A DNA stretch of 53,130 bases from an uncultured Pedosphaera sp. (GTDB lineage Bacteria; Verrucomicrobiota; Verrucomicrobiia; Limisphaerales; Pedosphaeraceae): NCBI GenBank assembly GCA_903930565.1, contig CAIYZC010000228.1, positions 1-53,130 of the forward strand. The letters run 5' to 3'. Under the pieces are notes generated by a model that searched no databases, had not been told where the DNA came from, and saw only the letters and a program-made list of their open reading frames with translations. A program made the position numbers and the translations under genes. Of the stretch, positions 23,215-34,122 are shown piece after piece; positions within the stretch are counted from its first letter, which is position 1; each line of letters begins with the position of its first letter.

Positions 23215-23929
23215 TTTCCCCGTCCGGCTCGGGCCGGACGATCCTTTTCCCGATCCGCGGAGCGCGAGCCCCGAAGGGTGGGTGGCGGTGGGTGGAGGCC
23301 TGGGGGTGCCGCGGCTGTTGGCGGCCTATCGGGCCGGGATTTTTCCTTGGTCTGCCCGGCCGGTGACTTGGTGGAGTCCGGATCCGCGGGGAATCCTGCC
23401 GCTGGACGGTTTCCGGGTGTCGCGGAGTCTGGCGCGGGTACGGCGCAGGGAAGTTTACCGGGTCACGTGGGATGAGGATTTCGCGGGCGTGGTGGCGGGT
23501 TGCGCGGCGTCCGCCCCGGGGCGCGAACAAACGTGGATCAGCCCGGAATTGGCCGCGGCCTACCTGGAGCTGCACCGGGCCGGACATGCCCACAGCGTGG
23601 AATGCCGGGCCGGGGAGACACTGGTGGGCGGGGTGTACGGCGTGGCGGTGGGGGGATTGTTCGCGGGAGAATCGATGTTTCACCGAGCCACGGATGCGTC
23701 GAAGGTGGCGTTGTGGCATTTGGTGGAGCGGCTGCGGGCGGGGGGCTTCGCGCTCTTTGACGTGCAACAGGTCACGCCGGCCACCGCGCCCCTGGGGGCG
23801 GTGGCCATCCCGCGGGGGGAATACCTGGACCGCCTGGCCGCCGCCCGGGAACTGCCCGCGCGGTTCACCTCCGGAGCGGCCCCGACGGGGGGGACCAATT
23901 TGACAAATGGCCGCCATGGACTACATTGA
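23195..23929 (+). CDS. aat: Leucyl/phenylalanyl-tRNA-protein transferase
   Basis: The 244-residue protein has the Aat signatures GWVAVGGGLGVPRLLAAYRAGIFPW, WWSPDPRGILPLDGFRVSRSL, HSVECRAGETLVGGVYGVAVGGLFAGESMFH and the DVQQVTPATAPLGAVAIPRGEY ending (Q.xTpHl..GA...R in the family; the usual His is Ala here). It transfers Leu or Phe from tRNA to proteins with N-terminal Arg or Lys, creating degrons read by ClpS. It overlaps the previous gene by 20 bp, consistent with one N-degron operon. Confidence 0.94.
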   Translation: MTPPALDFPVRLGPDDPFPDPRSASPEGWVAVGGGLGVPRLLAAYRAGIFPWSARPVTWWSPDPRGILPLDGFRVSRSLARVRRREVYRVTWDEDFAGVVAGCAASAPGREQTWISPELAAAYLELHRAGHAHSVECRAGETLVGGVYGVAVGGLFAGESMFHRATDASKVALWHLVERLRAGGFALFDVQQVTPATAPLGAVAIPRGEYLDRLAAARELPARFTSGAAPTGGTNLTNGRHGLH

Positions 23930-24084
23930 TTTGCGGAGGGTGGTGAGCCGACGGTGGACGCCCCGCTCCGGGGGGCCGGCGGAGTTCGGCGCCGGCTGGA
24001 TTTAGCGGCTTGACGCGCCCGGCTGGGAACCACAATCTGCCCCCATGGAATTTGGCGACCAACCCAAAGAACCAAAGGCAAACT

Positions 24085-25758
<1,674 letters not shown>

Positions 25759-25770
25759 GGCGGGGCGGGC

Positions 25771-26739
25771 TCACTGCGCGAAGTGGCACGCGGCCCAATG
25801 GCCGGGGGTGACTTCGCGCAAGGCGGGCACTTCGGCGGAGCAAAGCGGCAGTTGCGCCAGCGGACAACGCGGGTGGAACGGGCAGCCGGAGGGCGGGTGG
25901 ATCGGGGAGGGCACGTCGCCGGGCAGGATGGTCCGCGTGCGGGGCCGGTCGGGGTTCACTTCGGGGACGGCCGAAATCAGCGCCTGGGTGTAGGGGTGCT
26001 TCGGCTCGGCCACCACGGCGCGCGACGGCCCGAGCTCCACCACCCGGCCCAGATACATTACCATGACGCGGTGGCTGATGTGCTCCACCACCGCGAGGTC
26101 GTGTGCGATGAAGAGATACGCCGGTCTGCGCTGCTCTTGGAGGTCCTGCAACAAATTGATGATCTGGGCTTGGACGGAGACATCCAAGGCGCTCACCGGT
26201 TCGTCGCAGACAATCAGCGCGGGCTCGACAGCCAGTGCGCGCGCGATGCCAATGCGTTGCCGCTGGCCGCCGCTGAACTCGTGGGGATAGCGCCGCGCGT
26301 GGACGGGATCCAAACCGACGGCGCGCAATAATTCGGCCACGCGGGCTTCCCGCGCCGCGGGGGTGGGCGTGAGCCGGTGGATATCCAAAGCTTCGCCGAT
26401 GATCTCGCGAACGTTCATCCGGGGGTTGAGTGACCCGTACGGATCCTGAAAAATCATTTGGAACCGGCGGCGCCGGGCGCGCAGGGCGGCGCCGTGCAGA
26501 CCGGCGATGTCCTCCCCTTCAAAGAGAATTTGTCCGGCGGTGGGGTCCACTAGTTTCACAATCGCGCGGCCAAGGGTGGATTTGCCACAGCCGCTTTCGC
26601 CCACCAAACCGAGGGTTTCCCCGGCGGCGAGGGTGAAACTCACGCCATCCACGGCGCGGACCCATTGGCGCACCCGGCTGAACACGCCGTGTTTGACCGG
26701 GTAATGCACCTTCAAATCTTGGACGGCGAGGAGGTTCAC
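25771..26739 (-). CDS. oppF: Oligopeptide/dipeptide ABC transporter ATPase, OppF/DppF type
   Basis: The 322-residue protein has Walker [11 protein letters not shown]-loop [12 protein letters not shown], signature [15 protein letters not shown], Walker [13 protein letters not shown] and a switch His (AHDLAVVEH), plus the Opp/Dpp C-terminal cysteine motif (GCPFHPRCP...C). The GTG start at 26739 overlaps the stop of the upstream ATPase as GTGA and is preferred to an ATG at 26853, which would give about 38 non-homologous residues. It energises peptide import with OppD; permease and binding-protein genes are not in the window. Confidence 0.92.
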   Translation of the reverse strand: MNLLAVQDLKVHYPVKHGVFSRVRQWVRAVDGVSFTLAAGETLGLVGESGCGKSTLGRAIVKLVDPTAGQILFEGEDIAGLHGAALRARRRRFQMIFQDPYGSLNPRMNVREIIGEALDIHRLTPTPAAREARVAELLRAVGLDPVHARRYPHEFSGGQRQRIGIARALAVEPALIVCDEPVSALDVSVQAQIINLLQDLQEQRRPAYLFIAHDLAVVEHISHRVMVMYLGRVVELGPSRAVVAEPKHPYTQALISAVPEVNPDRPRTRTILPGDVPSPIHPPSGCPFHPRCPLAQLPLCSAEVPALREVTPGHWAACHFAQ

Positions 26740-27698
26740 ACAGTGGCAAAGTAAGGGCAGCGGACGTGGCGGCCGGGTTCGACCTCGACCAACGCGGGGG
26801 CGGTGCCGGCGCATTCGGGTCGGGCGACCGGACAGCGGGGGGCGAACCGGCACCCGGTCGGGAAATCGCCCAAGTTGGGCACATTGCCCGGAATCGCCGG
26901 GAGTCGCCGGAGGTTGGCCTGGAGTTTGGGCACCGAATTCATCAACGCCCGCGTGTAGGGATGCAGCGGGCGCCGCAACAATTCGCGCGCAGGGGCGGTT
27001 TCGACCACCTGGCCGGCGTACATCACCGCCACGCGGTCCGCCATGTCGCCCACAATCCCCAAGTTGTGGGTGATCAGCAGGATGCTCATGCCCAGGCGCC
27101 GCTTCAAATCCCGGAGCAAATCGAGGATTTGCGCCTGAATGGTGACATCGAGCGCGGTGGTCGGTTCATCGGCCACCAGCAGCTTCGGCTCGGCGGCGAG
27201 GGCCATGGCGATCATGACCCGCTGCTGCATGCCGCCGGAGAGTTGGTGCGGATAATCGCGCGCCCGGGATTCCGGGGCCGGAATGCCGACCAGCTTCAAC
27301 AAGCGGACGACTTCGTCCGGCCCCGCCTGGGCGGGGCGGTGCAAACGCAGGGCTTCCCGGATTTGGTCACCGACACGGAAAACGGGATTCAAGGAAGCGC
27401 CGGGATCCTGGAAAATATAACCCACCACCCCGCCACGGATCGCGCGCAATTCCGCGGGCTTCATGCGGAGCACGTCCCGGTCCTGAAGCAAAATCTCACC
27501 ACCGGCGTACTGGGCGGGCGGCGTGGGAACCAAGCGGGCGATCGACTGGGCGGTGACGCTCTTGCCGCAACCGCTTTCCCCCACCAAGCAAAGCGTTTCG
27601 CCGGCCGCGATGGACAGCGACACATCATCCACCGCGCGGAGGGCGCGGCCGCCCAGGACGAAGTCGAGCGTCAGGTGGTTGATCTGCAGCAGCGGCAT
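26736..27698 (-). CDS. oppD: Oligopeptide/dipeptide ABC transporter ATPase, OppD/DppD type
   Basis: The 320-residue protein contains Walker [22 protein letters not shown], signature [15 protein letters not shown], Walker [13 protein letters not shown] and THNLGIV, with the C-terminal motif [15 protein letters not shown]. The [11 protein letters not shown] and TVQAQ-like (TIQAQ) segments are typical of the D-type subunit. The ATG at 27698 directly precedes the conserved start; another at 27728 adds ten residues. It is the first gene of a two-ATPase unit. Confidence 0.92.
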   Translation of the reverse strand: MPLLQINHLTLDFVLGGRALRAVDDVSLSIAAGETLCLVGESGCGKSVTAQSIARLVPTPPAQYAGGEILLQDRDVLRMKPAELRAIRGGVVGYIFQDPGASLNPVFRVGDQIREALRLHRPAQAGPDEVVRLLKLVGIPAPESRARDYPHQLSGGMQQRVMIAMALAAEPKLLVADEPTTALDVTIQAQILDLLRDLKRRLGMSILLITHNLGIVGDMADRVAVMYAGQVVETAPARELLRRPLHPYTRALMNSVPKLQANLRRLPAIPGNVPNLGDFPTGCRFAPRCPVARPECAGTAPALVEVEPGRHVRCPYFATV

Positions 27699-28319
27699 GA
27701 CGAAAACAAATCGGTCGGCGTCGGGCAAGGCGGCCGGAAGAACGCTTCCGCCGCCGCGCGGACGCGGGTTTTAGATACCCCGGAACTGCGGCCGGGGGAA
27801 GTGGATTTTCCAGCGGCGGGCCGAAAGGCGGGCGGGAGGGTGGAGCGCATCGCGCCACGGCGTCCCGTCAAGATCGCGGCCGGAACATTGGAGCGGCTTG
27901 GTGCTATTGGTAAAACGTTCTCGTCGCTGGCAACCGGGTGAAACCATCCCTCATGCCAAACCTCGGCGCAGGCGGTCGCGGATTGGAGTCGCCGATGAGG
28001 AAAACCGCCCCTGTGGAGGCCCGCCAACCCACGATCGCTAGTTCCCAAGCAGGGCCGGAGCGCGGCCGAGAGCTTTTCGCCCCGCCCCCGGCACCCGGGA
28101 AGGATTCACCCCTCCGGAAATGGCAGCGTGCCCGAAACACCACCAGGGTTGTCGGGGAGGTGTTTTGATTCGGACCCGGCTTGGGAAAAGAATTACCAAA
28201 CTTGATCACCCTTTTGGCCCTTGCTTTGCGCATGTATTAATGGAAGCCACGGGCGTAAGAGTCGGCCGCGGATGCGGTTGCTCGAGTTCGGGACTTCCAA
28301 ACCAGAACCAAATTGTTCC
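27699..28319. other. Gene-poor region upstream of the opp ATPases
   Basis: No frame in these 621 bp looks like a protein family. The base composition is more mixed than in the flanking genes. A weak stem, AAACACC/GGTGTTT (28135-28141 with 28159-28165), is present. A short minus-strand frame containing GDSNPRPP was examined and no tRNA cloverleaf was found beneath it. Confidence 0.5.
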
Positions 28320-28802
28320 ATGAGCACTATTATCTCCGCCAAGACGTTGTTTGAACCCAAGCTCTGCTTCAGTCCGCTGACCGCCACCGCCGTGGGCCCG
28401 GCAGGCCCCCCCTCGTCGTTGACCGTGAGCCCTTACTCCGGTCCCAGCACCGCGCTGGTCATCTCCGCGGCAGGCCTCGTAACGGCAGAGCAACTCCAAT
28501 GGGTCCAACTTGGCCTGAGTGTGCCCGCCGGCACGACGATCAATGGAGTCAGGGTTTGTTATCAGGTGATCGGGACACCCGGCACCCATATCACGCAAGT
28601 ACGACTGACCGAGATGACCACACCAAACGTGGCGGTGGTGCGATGGGATGATGCCGTGACGCTGGGCTCCACGACGCCGGTTTGTTACACCAGCAGGCAG
28701 GCCGCATTCGTCACCGCCGGAACGATCACGTTAATGCTGCGCATCGCCATCGCCAAAGCGCACGACCAGATTCTGCTGGGCGAGCTGGCCCTCGTGAATT
28801 AG
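28320..28802 (+). CDS. Orphan beta-rich hypothetical protein
   Basis: The 160-residue protein has no signal peptide or membrane helix. It alternates hydrophobic residues in strand-like segments (VQLGLSVPAGTTINGVRVCYQV; ITQVRLTEMTTP; TLMLRIAIAKAHDQILLGEL), suggesting a beta-sandwich. There are three Cys. No family was recognised. It stands alone between two gene-free stretches and is followed 19 bp downstream by a palindromic hairpin. The ATG at 28320 was chosen; an earlier in-frame ATG (28221) adds a low-complexity segment. Confidence 0.6.
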   Translation: MSTIISAKTLFEPKLCFSPLTATAVGPAGPPSSLTVSPYSGPSTALVISAAGLVTAEQLQWVQLGLSVPAGTTINGVRVCYQVIGTPGTHITQVRLTEMTTPNVAVVRWDDAVTLGSTTPVCYTSRQAAFVTAGTITLMLRIAIAKAHDQILLGELALVN

Positions 28803-29236
28803 AAGTGGACCGACTCACGCACCGGCCGGAGGCTAAGCCTTCGGCCGGCAGGCGCACCCGGTAGTTTCCCCCGCCACCTCCGGGGCGATGAGCCCCAAAT
28901 GAATTCGATACCTCGCGGGGTACACCGGGCCAAGCTCCAACAACCTTCGGGGTTGCCCGGATCTGGGCACGCCGCCAAAGCACCGCGCGTCGCTCTGGAC
29001 GGCGATATTCGAACTTTGACTTTCGTTTTTAGGCTGGAGGCCCAAAACCGGCCGTCCCTATTGACCATGCAACATCAGCGGGCATTTATTAGGACTCCCG
29101 TGGCGAACCCGCTGAATCGGCGGAAAGCTAGAGCCGGCGCCCAAGAGTCGGGTCCGATTGCAGGCTTAGGGACCAGTTGCCACCGCTATGGCCAGCCAAA
29201 CTGCCTAAGCCTACGGAGTTGGAAGCGGCACCCCAC
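28803..29236. other. Intergenic region with hairpins
   Basis: The 434 bp contain no convincing gene. Besides the palindrome at 28822-28848 there are short stems such as CAACCTTCGGGGTTG near 28938-28952 and a GGGGC/GCCCC pair near 28886-28901. The look is that of dispersed intergenic repeats, but no second copy was identified here. Confidence 0.45.
28822..28848. repeat. Palindromic hairpin after the orphan gene
   Basis: Thirteen-base arms (28822-28834 and 28836-28848) are complementary except for one G-T pair, around a single central base. It could be a terminator without T-tract or a REP-like palindrome. Confidence 0.5.
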
Positions 29237-30450
29237 TCACTCGTACCGCAGGGCGTCGATGGGGTCGAGGTGGGAGGCTTTGCGGGCGGGATAGAAGCCG
29301 AAGAAAATGCCGACGGCGGCACTGAAGAGGAAGGCGATCACAATGGAACTGGTCGAAGTAAGGGTGGGCCAGTTCATGTAGGTGGCCAGGGCTTTGGAAA
29401 CCCCCACGCCCAGCGCGATGCCGATGATGCCGCCGATCACGCTCAGGGTGACCGCCTCAATGAGGAATTGCATGAGGATGTCGCGACCGTGCGCGCCCAC
29501 GGCCATACGGATGCCAATCTCGCGGGTGCGCTCCGTGACGCTGACGAGCATGATGTTCATGATGCCAATGCCGCCGACTAGGAGCGACACGCCGGCGATG
29601 GCGGCGAGCAGGACGGTCATGACCTTGGACGTGGCGGTGGCGGCCTCGGCAATTTCCTGCTGGGTGCGCACCGTGAAATCATCATCCCGGCCCGGTTGGA
29701 TGCGGTGGCGCTGGCGCAAGAGCTCGGTGATTTCCTCCTGAACGTTGGCGAGTTCCTTTTCGTTGGCCGCCTGGGCGCTGATGGAGCGGAGCATGGTGCC
29801 GCCGCCCAGCCGCTTCATGGAGCTGGTGTAGGGCACCAGGACCACGTCGTCCTGGTCGCTGCCCATGACGGACAGACCCTTGGGGGCGAGTTCGCCGACG
29901 ATGCGGAAGGGGGCGTTTTTGATGCGGATGATCTGGCCGACGGGGCTTTCATCGCCGTAGAGCTGGCGGGCGGTGGTCTGGCCCACGACCGCCACCTTGG
30001 TGGCGCCGCGGACATCCTGGTCGGTGAACATCATGCCGTCCTGCAGCGGCCAGGTGCGGATATCCAGGTAATCCTCGGACTCGCCCAGTACGGAAGTGTA
30101 CCAATTGTCGTTGCCGGAAGCGACTTGGTTGAAACCGCGGACTTCGGGACTGGCGGCGACGACCTCGGGGATTTCCTTCTGGATGGCCTCGGCGTCTTCG
30201 ATACTGAGGGTGCCGGCGCTGCCCCAGCCCGTGCGCACGCCGCCGCGGGAGGTGCTGCCGGAGAAGATGAGGACCACGTTTTGCCCCAGGCTGGCGATTT
30301 GGGCCTCGACCTGGGCTTTGGCGCCGTTGCCGATGCTGACCATGGCGATGACCGCGCCCACGCCGATGACCATGCCCAGCATGGTGAGGACGGTGCGCAA
30401 CTTGTTGCGCCGCAGGGCGCGCAGGGCGATGCGGAAGGTGGCGAAGATTT

Positions 30451-30454
<4 letters not shown>
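29237..30454 (-). CDS. macB: MacB-type ABC transporter permease (FtsX family)
   Basis: The 405-residue protein has an N-terminal membrane helix (KLRTVLTMLGMVIGVGAVIAMVS), a large periplasmic domain (about 45-270) and three C-terminal helices, including SLLVGGIGIMNIMLVSVTERTREIGIRMAVGA. It ends in FFGFYPARKASHLDPIDALRYE. This is the MacB-periplasmic-core plus FtsX layout of mechanotransmission-type exporters of macrolides, lipids or peptides. Here the ATPase is a separate protein, overlapping by ATGA. Substrate not predictable. Confidence 0.92.
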
Positions 30455-31212
<758 letters not shown>

Positions 31213-31223
31213 GCCGGGCGGGC

Positions 31224-32621
31224 TCAGAAACGGCGGCCGCCGCCAAAGGGATTCGCCGCCGGCGCCGCGCCGGGACTGGCGGTGAGGTTCATCCCGACCA
31301 CCACGACATCGTTCTCAGCCAAGCCCTCCGTGACCTCGGTGAACGAGCCGTCGCTGATGCCGGTCTTAATCTGAATGGGTTTCAACGTGGCGGCTTTGCC
31401 TTCCGCGGCATTGCCCGGTGCCAACACATAGACCGTGCGTGTGGAAGAACGTTCGCCACGACCGCGGCCGCCCCCACCCCCGGGACCGCCCGAGCCGCCG
31501 GGACCACCCGCACCGCCAGGACGACCGCCACCGCCACCGCCACCGCCTTCGCCCCGTCGGCCGCCTTCACCGCCGCCGCCCGGGCCACGACCGCCCCCGG
31601 CCATTCCCGCACCGGGACCCATGCCCCCGCCGCCGCCGGGAGGACCGCCGGCCCCCATCATGCCGCCACCCGCGGGGCCGTTGGTGGCGCCGGGGGGACG
31701 GAAGCGCAGGGCGGCATTGGGAACCTTCAGCACGCCTTCCTTTTGCGCAATGATGATCGAGGCGTTCGCCGTCATGCCCGGACGCAACTTCTTGTCCTTG
31801 TTCTCCACGCTGATGACGGTGTCGTAGGTGACCACGTTTTGGTTGGTGGCGGCGGCGTTGCGCACTTGGGCGACAACCCCGTGAAAGGTGCGCGTGGGGA
31901 AAGCGTCCACCGAGAAGTTGACCTGCTGCTTCTCCTCGATGCCCCCGATGTCGGATTCGGACACCGCGGTATCGATCTGCATTTTGGCGAGATCGTTGGC
32001 GATCACGAAAAGGACCGGGGCGGTCATGCTGGCTTGAACCGTTTGGCCGACATCGACGTTGCGGGAGATCACTTCGCCATCGATCGGCGCGTAAATCGTG
32101 GAGCGGTCGAGGCTCACCTGGGCTTGCTGGAGGGCGGCTTGCTTGACCAGCACAACCGCCTCGGATTGGTGGGCGGTGGCCACGGCGGCGTCGTAATCCG
32201 CGTCGGAGATCAATTTGGCGGCGTGGAGCTTCTCGGCCCGGCGGGCTTCAACGGCGGCCAGTTCGGCGGCCGCCTTGGAGCTGGCCAGGTCGCCGGCACA
32301 TTGGTCGCGGGCCGCCTTGAAGGTGGCGGGGTCCAGTTGCGCCACGATCTGGCCGTTGGTGACCTTGGAATTAAAGTCCGCGTACAGCTTGCTGATGATG
32401 CCCGACACTTGGGAGCCGACCTGCACATTGACGAAGGGGTTCAATTGGCCGGTGGCGGTCACCGCCTGGGTCAGGTCGCCACGGGCAATGGTGGCGGTAC
32501 GGTATTCCGGTTCCTTTTCGGCGGAATGCTTCCAATAATAGAAGCCCGCGCCCGCGCCGCCGCCCAACAACAGGAGCAGGAACAACCAAAACAACCAGCC
32601 GGAACTTTGATTCTTTGCCAT
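31224..32621 (-). CDS. macA: MacA-like periplasmic adaptor with glycine-rich insert
   Basis: The 465-residue membrane-fusion protein has an N-terminal anchor (about 8-28), a lipoyl/barrel segment (GDLTQAVTATGQLNPFVNVQVGSQVSG), a helical hairpin (about 100-165), the IYAPIDGEVISRNVDVGQTVQAS motif and a beta-barrel domain, as in MacA/HlyD adaptors linking the ABC pump to an outer-membrane channel. An extremely Gly-rich tract (about 321-396, with GGGG and PGG repeats and some Arg) interrupts the C-terminal membrane-proximal region; this is not usual in MacA. A TolC gene is not in the window. Confidence 0.9.
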   Translation of the reverse strand: MAKNQSSGWLFWLFLLLLLGGGAGAGFYYWKHSAEKEPEYRTATIARGDLTQAVTATGQLNPFVNVQVGSQVSGIISKLYADFNSKVTNGQIVAQLDPATFKAARDQCAGDLASSKAAAELAAVEARRAEKLHAAKLISDADYDAAVATAHQSEAVVLVKQAALQQAQVSLDRSTIYAPIDGEVISRNVDVGQTVQASMTAPVLFVIANDLAKMQIDTAVSESDIGGIEEKQQVNFSVDAFPTRTFHGVVAQVRNAAATNQNVVTYDTVISVENKDKKLRPGMTANASIIIAQKEGVLKVPNAALRFRPPGATNGPAGGGMMGAGGPPGGGGGMGPGAGMAGGGRGPGGGGEGGRRGEGGGGGGGGRPGGAGGPGGSGGPGGGGGRGRGERSSTRTVYVLAPGNAAEGKAATLKPIQIKTGISDGSFTEVTEGLAENDVVVVGMNLTASPGAAPAANPFGGGRRF

Positions 32622-32887
32622 ATGCTGCGAAATTGCCTGACCGACAGTCCTTCCAGAGACACGGAGTAATCAAAAGGTTACGGTCTCGCCGGACCGGGGG
32701 CAAGGAATTCCGCCTGACCGGACGGACTAGGCCGGGCTCAATGCTCGAACCCGGAAAACCATCCGTGAACGCGTCGACGCCCAAACCCCATCGACCCTGG
32801 ATGGGGCGGCCAGGGCAGCAGTCGATACGGGGGGCGCGGAATTTTGGCCTTTGGCCGCTGCGTTTCGCGGATTAGGCTGGGCGCGCA

Positions 32888-33925
32888 ATGAACGATTTGA
32901 CCCAGCAACTCGCCGCCGGCACGCCCTTGACCGCAGGCCAGGTGAACACCGCCGTGGACCAATTGCTCGCCGCCGGGGTGCCGGACTTGGCCAAGGCGGA
33001 CTTCCTGTGCGCCCTCGCCCGCAAAGGGGAAACCGTGGGGGAAATCACGGCCTTCGCCATCGCGCTCCGCGCCCACGCGATTGTGCCACCCTTGGACGCC
33101 GCAACCCGGGCGGGGGAAATCCTGGATGTTTGCGGCACCGGCGGCGACCGGTTGAACACGTTCAACATCAGCACCACGGTGGCGCTGGTCTGCGCCGCCG
33201 CCGGAGTCGCGGTGGCCAAACATGGGAACCGCGCCGTGACCTCGAAATCCGGCAGCGCCGACGTGTTGGAGGCCCTGGGCATCCGGGTGGATCTGCCGCC
33301 GGAAGGCGCGGCGCAGTCCCTGCGCGAGCACGGTTTCGCATTTTTCTTCGCGCCGCATTACCATCCCACGTTTCGGCAGATCAAAGGCGCCCGGCAACTC
33401 TGCGCGGCGCGCGGCCAGCGCACGATCTTCAACCTGCTGGGTCCCCTGCTCAACCCCGCCCGCCCCTCGGCTCAGCTCATGGGCGTCCCCCGGCCGGAAT
33501 GGTGCGCCACCATGGCGCCGGTGCTGCAAGCCCTCGGCGTCCGCCGTGCCATGGTCGTCTGCGGACGGGTGGGCGAAGCCTGGCTGGATGAACTATCCAC
33601 CCTGGGCGACACCGAGATCGCCGAGTTCTATCAGGACCACGGCTTTAGCACCGCCACCCTGGCGCGCGAACATTACCCCCTGCAACCCGCCACCCTCAAG
33701 GACCTCGCGGGCGGCGATGGCACCCAGAACGCCGGGATCATCCGCCAACTCCTCGCCAACCGCGACCACAGTCCCCGCCGCGACGCCGTCCTCCTCAACG
33801 CCGGCGCCGGCCTCTTCCTCGCCGGCCGCGCCCGTTCCATCCTGGAAGGCTGGGAACTCGCCGCCGAAGTGCTCGCCGATGGCCGGGCGGAGGCCAAACT
33901 GCGGGCGTTGACCGGGCGGGGGTGA
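32888..33925 (+). CDS. trpD: Anthranilate phosphoribosyltransferase TrpD
   Basis: The 345-residue protein has the PRPP-binding CGTGGD motif (about 81-86), NISTTVALVCAAAGV, KHGNRAVTSKSGSADVLEALG, FFFAPHYHPT, RTIFNLLGPLLNP and the DE-containing LDELSTLGDTEIAE segment. It joins anthranilate to PRPP in tryptophan synthesis. It is a single gene without other trp genes around it, divergent from macA across a 266-bp gap in which no clear promoter was found. Confidence 0.96.
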   Translation: MNDLTQQLAAGTPLTAGQVNTAVDQLLAAGVPDLAKADFLCALARKGETVGEITAFAIALRAHAIVPPLDAATRAGEILDVCGTGGDRLNTFNISTTVALVCAAAGVAVAKHGNRAVTSKSGSADVLEALGIRVDLPPEGAAQSLREHGFAFFFAPHYHPTFRQIKGARQLCAARGQRTIFNLLGPLLNPARPSAQLMGVPRPEWCATMAPVLQALGVRRAMVVCGRVGEAWLDELSTLGDTEIAEFYQDHGFSTATLAREHYPLQPATLKDLAGGDGTQNAGIIRQLLANRDHSPRRDAVLLNAGAGLFLAGRARSILEGWELAAEVLADGRAEAKLRALTGRG

Positions 33926-34122
33926 ACACACAGCAGGGGTTTGCGGCTTGCCAGTTTGACCGCGGAGCCGGGGCACTCGATATTGGAATCAGCCCGAAAA
34001 TGAATCGGCGGCTCAGGATGCGCCGCGGGCGGGTCCACCCCGCCCAAGTCCGCCGCCCGAAACCCGAGGCGCTTCCGAGCGTCGTTCCCGATTCGTTTTA
34101 GAGGTGCGTTGCGAGCACAACT

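Noticed and set aside
27904-28233. Minus-strand frame with GDSNPRPP, a string that often marks a tRNA read as protein
   Set aside because: The sequence beneath lacks a TTCGA-type T-loop, an anticodon arm and an acceptor stem; no tRNA could be folded.
31435-31827. Proline-rich plus-strand frame
   Set aside because: It is the complement of the glycine-rich tract of the macA-like gene.
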